A stretch of 64,000 bases of DNA from Rhynchopus sp. YZ270_cl-10 (lineage: Eukaryota; Euglenozoa; Diplonemea; Diplonemida; Diplonemidae): NCBI GenBank assembly GCA_964035575.1, contig OZ037886.1, forward strand, positions 682,001 through 746,000, given 5' to 3'. Below the pieces are notes generated by a model. That model was not told where the DNA came from, searched no databases, and was given only the letters and a program-made list of their open reading frames with translations. Of this stretch, positions 61,026 through 64,000 are shown one piece after another (position 1 is the first letter of the stretch; every line of letters starts with the position of its first letter). The translations under genes were made by a program, and so were the position numbers.

Positions 61026-63840
61026 TACACCCCACTACCCCCTTCTTGAACCCAGCCTAAGCAAGCCCTCCCCTCAGACCTGAGACCGCATCTCCGCAGA
61101 AGAGCAAGAAGCCTCTGGCGACAGTGTGGTACAAAGGAGTATCAACAAAGAGATTGCGTGGCAGCCGTAGAGACTGTGCACACAACGTTCTTCGGACACA
61201 TCCTTCACACAGCGCAAGATCGGTTGTGGCATCGATAGAACTATCACCACCCCCCCCCCAGCCGAAAACTGCCACAAACAGCGTTTTTTGCCAAAAAGCA
61301 GACGGATGCGTTTGGCCCCCAAGGGAAAAGAAAACTCCTGCATTATTGAGACAATGATGCGGATTTCTTGCAGAACTGCCCCATCCCATCCCACCACCAG
61401 GTAAGAGCAGAACTGACAAACCCCTGCAACTCGATACATAGGTAGTGTCTCCAAGTAAGTAGCAACTGGTGACAGGTTGTCTGCCAATGTGTCAAGTGCA
61501 AGTATGCCAGATCCAGGGAGGTATACCCACTTCTCCCATAGTCCTGACTAGCGTGTGCTCAAGTACTATAATATAAGCAAAACCCCGCCCAACATGGGAT
61601 AACTCGAGAACGAATTTCCCGTATCTGGGTACCCCTCCCACCCATCACCCCTTCATCAGACCGCTCTTGTGGTCACAATCACTCTTCAAAACATGGGAAG
61701 CACCGCAACTCTGTTGTTCAGACAGCATCGCCCAACCCCACCCCCACCCATTGGATCTTTTTAATGCCATCCCAAGGCAGGAACAATCATTCATGATCAT
61801 CTAGTATAACCTCTTCTACACGAGTCATAACACAGCCCCTCCTATTTTGACCCGCTTTTCTTGAGCAATTGAGCAAAGCAACATGATTGTGATGGAACAA
61901 ACTCACATCCACCTTGGTCCAGTCTCTTGAATGCCAACCCTCACACCGCACACGCACGAATACAAACCTGGTCGGTGGAAAATACGTCAGATCGGAGGGG
62001 CTATTCGAGCAATAAGTGACGTGATGATAGGTTAGAGAAGACGTAGAGAAGAGAGTGTTCGATCCCTATTGGAGCTGCTTGGCTGCAAATAGTCGTTGAA
62101 AGGCCTTCTAGTAAGAAAGGGGGGAAAGGGGACAAGAGAATAATTACACACAACGTGCACTTTTTTTGTTTTCCTTTTTTTTTTCTGTCGTCTAAATACG
62201 TTTGGTATACAACGGTCGTTTCCTTCAACGTTCCTTTTCCTCATCTCCCCTCTCCCTACAAACAAAAGCACACCTCTCCGAGGTAGCTCTTTTAGGAGGA
62301 CCCAGGATACAACTTGTCTCCAAAGTTCAAACTACGAGATTCTTCTTTGCTGACTTTTTTTTTTTGTAGTATTTTGCTGAAATTGGGGCAGTTATTTTTT
62401 TTGTATTTTTTTTTCTCTTTTTTGTCGATGAGGTAAAACCCCCCTATCCCCTTCCCCTATTAAAGTTTAAAATGAATTTTCTTGCCTTTTTTCCCCATTT
62501 TGGGTCAACACTTCTTAGGTAAATAGACACCCCGGACACACCTTTGAGAACCTCTGTGCAGAATATGAACAGGTAAGAACGTATTCTGACATTGAACCTG
62601 AAGGCAGTGACACCCGATGGCACTCTTTTTCAATACACTACGACAATGAAGCCGCAACTGATATTTAGTTTGGTTATCGACAGGAAAAAAAATGACGTGT
62701 ATGTACAAAAATGCTGATAACACAAACTTTAAGGCGGCAAAAACGACAACAATGTAGCCAAGCACTTTTAAAAAAAGAAAAGCAAAGCGAGTAATATAGA
62801 AAGCTATACATCACTCAAAAAAAGCGCTCAGTATACACTGCCAATAGTGAGGCTTGTTATCACAAATATTCACAAAAAAAAAAAAAAAATTCACCAAAAT
62901 CACAAAGATTCACCCATTTTTTTGTTTCCCCCCCTATCGCAAAGTGTGATTTAGAAATCAGCAAAAGATAGCGCCACCCAATGAGATCTCTCCACTAGGA
63001 TTTTCTCCGTGAATTCCCTTTCACTTTGCGCCAAAACAGATCTGACACCTATTTGGCTTGGCGTTCGACGAAAAAAAAACACTGAGGAATGTTGTGTACA
63101 GATCATATGTGGATATATTGTCTGGCTTTGTCTCTCTTCATGAGTCTCTTGTGCTTTACTATCCCCCCCCCACACCCTAAACACACTGTGCAGACGAACC
63201 AAAAGTGTCACTTTTTATAAGGGCCCTCCCACACGACGAACCATTTCCCCCTCCAGACCCAGGACGAACATCGACGAACCAATGGCTCATCTGCACAGTA
63301 TGCCTAAAGGGGATTCGATTCGATAAAAACTATGACTGGCAAAAGAGGGGAGAGAGAGAGAGAGCGAGGATATGAAGGGAAAGGGGGGGAAATTAAAACG
63401 CACGATATTTTTTTTTAAAAGACAGTCACCTCAAAACGGATACAGGGTAATCCACCCCCAAAAAAAACTACTTTTTTTTATTACAAAAAAAAAATTTGCG
63501 TTGCTGATGTAAATTTGAAGTACTGTGCGTCCAAAGTGGTCTCCAAAAAAGGGGAAGGAAACAAAAGAAAAGATAAATTTAAACATGTCGTGCTGTAGGT
63601 ACGTTACTTTGGAGGGGGGGGGGGGGGGGGGGGAAATACAAATATTTAGACGGACAGCAATACTACTGCTTCCTTCTCAGCCCAATAAACGCTAACTCAT
63701 TGGGTGGAATCTGATAGGAAAACTTTTCTTCTTTTCGGACAGGTATTAAATAATGGAGTTACCATTGGTATCAGGTGGTTTTAGGGATGAAACATACAAC
63801 ACACTGCTTTCCTTGTCTGAACTTTGTTATTTTTTTTTAT

Positions 63841-63890
63841 TTTGAAAACTTGGTTGTATTAGTGTAGCCACCCTAGAGTGTGCTCCACTA
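63841..63890. repeat. R5 repeat, copy d
   Basis: AACTTGGTTGTATTAGTGTAG followed (abridged) by CCACCCTAGAGTGTGCTCC; weaker than the others. Confidence 0.45.
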
Positions 63891-64000
63891 TTTTTCTTTC
63901 TTTATTTTTCTTTTTTTTTGGCATGTATTTTGCACAATGTCCCCCTTTCAGTAGACAGATTTTGGGCTTATGAGGAAGAGGTGAATGGGTAGGTGAGGTG

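Larger units (their letters stand above)
59420..64000. other. 4.6-kb gene-free right end, possible transcription start or strand-switch region
   Basis: No frame here has a recognisable domain on either strand. It contains an R1 and a partial R2 copy, an R5 copy, a run of about 21 G at 63614-63633, T-rich blocks at 62160-62420 and three copies of GACGAACCA at about 63194, 63235 and 63273. Because every gene to the left reads leftward, the start of that transcription unit should lie here or beyond; this is inference. Confidence 0.4.

Noticed and set aside
61074-61487. 137-aa minus-strand frame
   Set aside because: Composition is not protein-like, there is no acceptor before it and no recognisable motif.
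61985-62085. tRNA-like stretch with a B-box-like GTGTTCGATCC
   Set aside because: The T stem and acceptor stem do not pair and the A-box is poor.

Overview
This is eukaryotic nuclear DNA. Every supportable host gene (21, counting one small uncertain frame) lies on the minus strand, most are separated by only a few hundred bases to 2 kb, and no credible plus-strand gene was found. About half carry small cis-introns, nearly all starting GTATG or GTATT and ending AG. Upstream of many start codons sits a pyrimidine tract plus AG, 16-47 bases before the ATG, as expected of spliced-leader (trans-splice) acceptors. A unidirectional, probably polycistronic cluster with cis-introns suggests a euglenozoan outside the kinetoplastids (diplonemid- or euglenid-like). 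That is inference; dinoflagellate or perkinsid relatives also use trans-splicing. No spliced-leader gene, tRNA or rRNA was recognised.

Layout, left to right (all genes read right to left). 1-5.7 kb: a TYW5-like JmjC protein fused to a short-chain dehydrogenase (cut by the window edge) and a Dcp2-like decapping protein with a dead Nudix box. 5.7-13.6 kb: a 2,597-residue kelch/coiled-coil/cadherin-like protein, followed upstream by two arrays of a 9-bp satellite. 15-17.7 kb: an unrecognised membrane protein. 18.4-19.9 kb: two tandem eL6 (RPL6) genes. 20.1-26.6 kb: a 2,054-residue coiled-coil/repeat protein in six exons. 26.8-29.5 kb: two tandem uL30 (RPL7) genes. 30-34.4 kb: a PDZ + CCR4-type nuclease whose catalytic blocks are in permuted order, a small coiled-coil protein, and a homocysteine methyltransferase fused to a membrane segment and an EF-hand. 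36.2-43.3 kb: an SLC17-like transporter, a PDZ protein, a coiled-coil protein and a PrimPol-like primase. 44.8-53.7 kb: an RWD-UFD1-UBX-CUE fusion, a Nit2-like amidase and a type II membrane protein. 58.1-59.4 kb: an IQ-motif protein. 59.4-64 kb holds no recognisable gene and may be where transcription of the cluster begins.

The spaces between genes are rich in small DNA elements. Three are hAT-type non-autonomous transposons with CAGGG- or CAGGC-type ends; two of these have perfect 8-bp target duplications, and one retains a BED/TTF zinc-finger frame. There is also a TA-flanked inverted-repeat element, several fold-back elements and an ATGCGCAT palindrome cluster. Three short hairpin-bearing repeat families (R1, R2, R3; about 20 copies) are all in the same orientation relative to transcription. 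One R1 copy interrupts an intron of one eL6 gene but not its twin, giving a filled/empty site pair.

Functionally the genes are a mixture of housekeeping (ribosome, mRNA turnover, ubiquitin/Cdc48, DNA damage tolerance, metabolism) and large structural proteins, without a shared pathway, as usual for polycistronic clusters.
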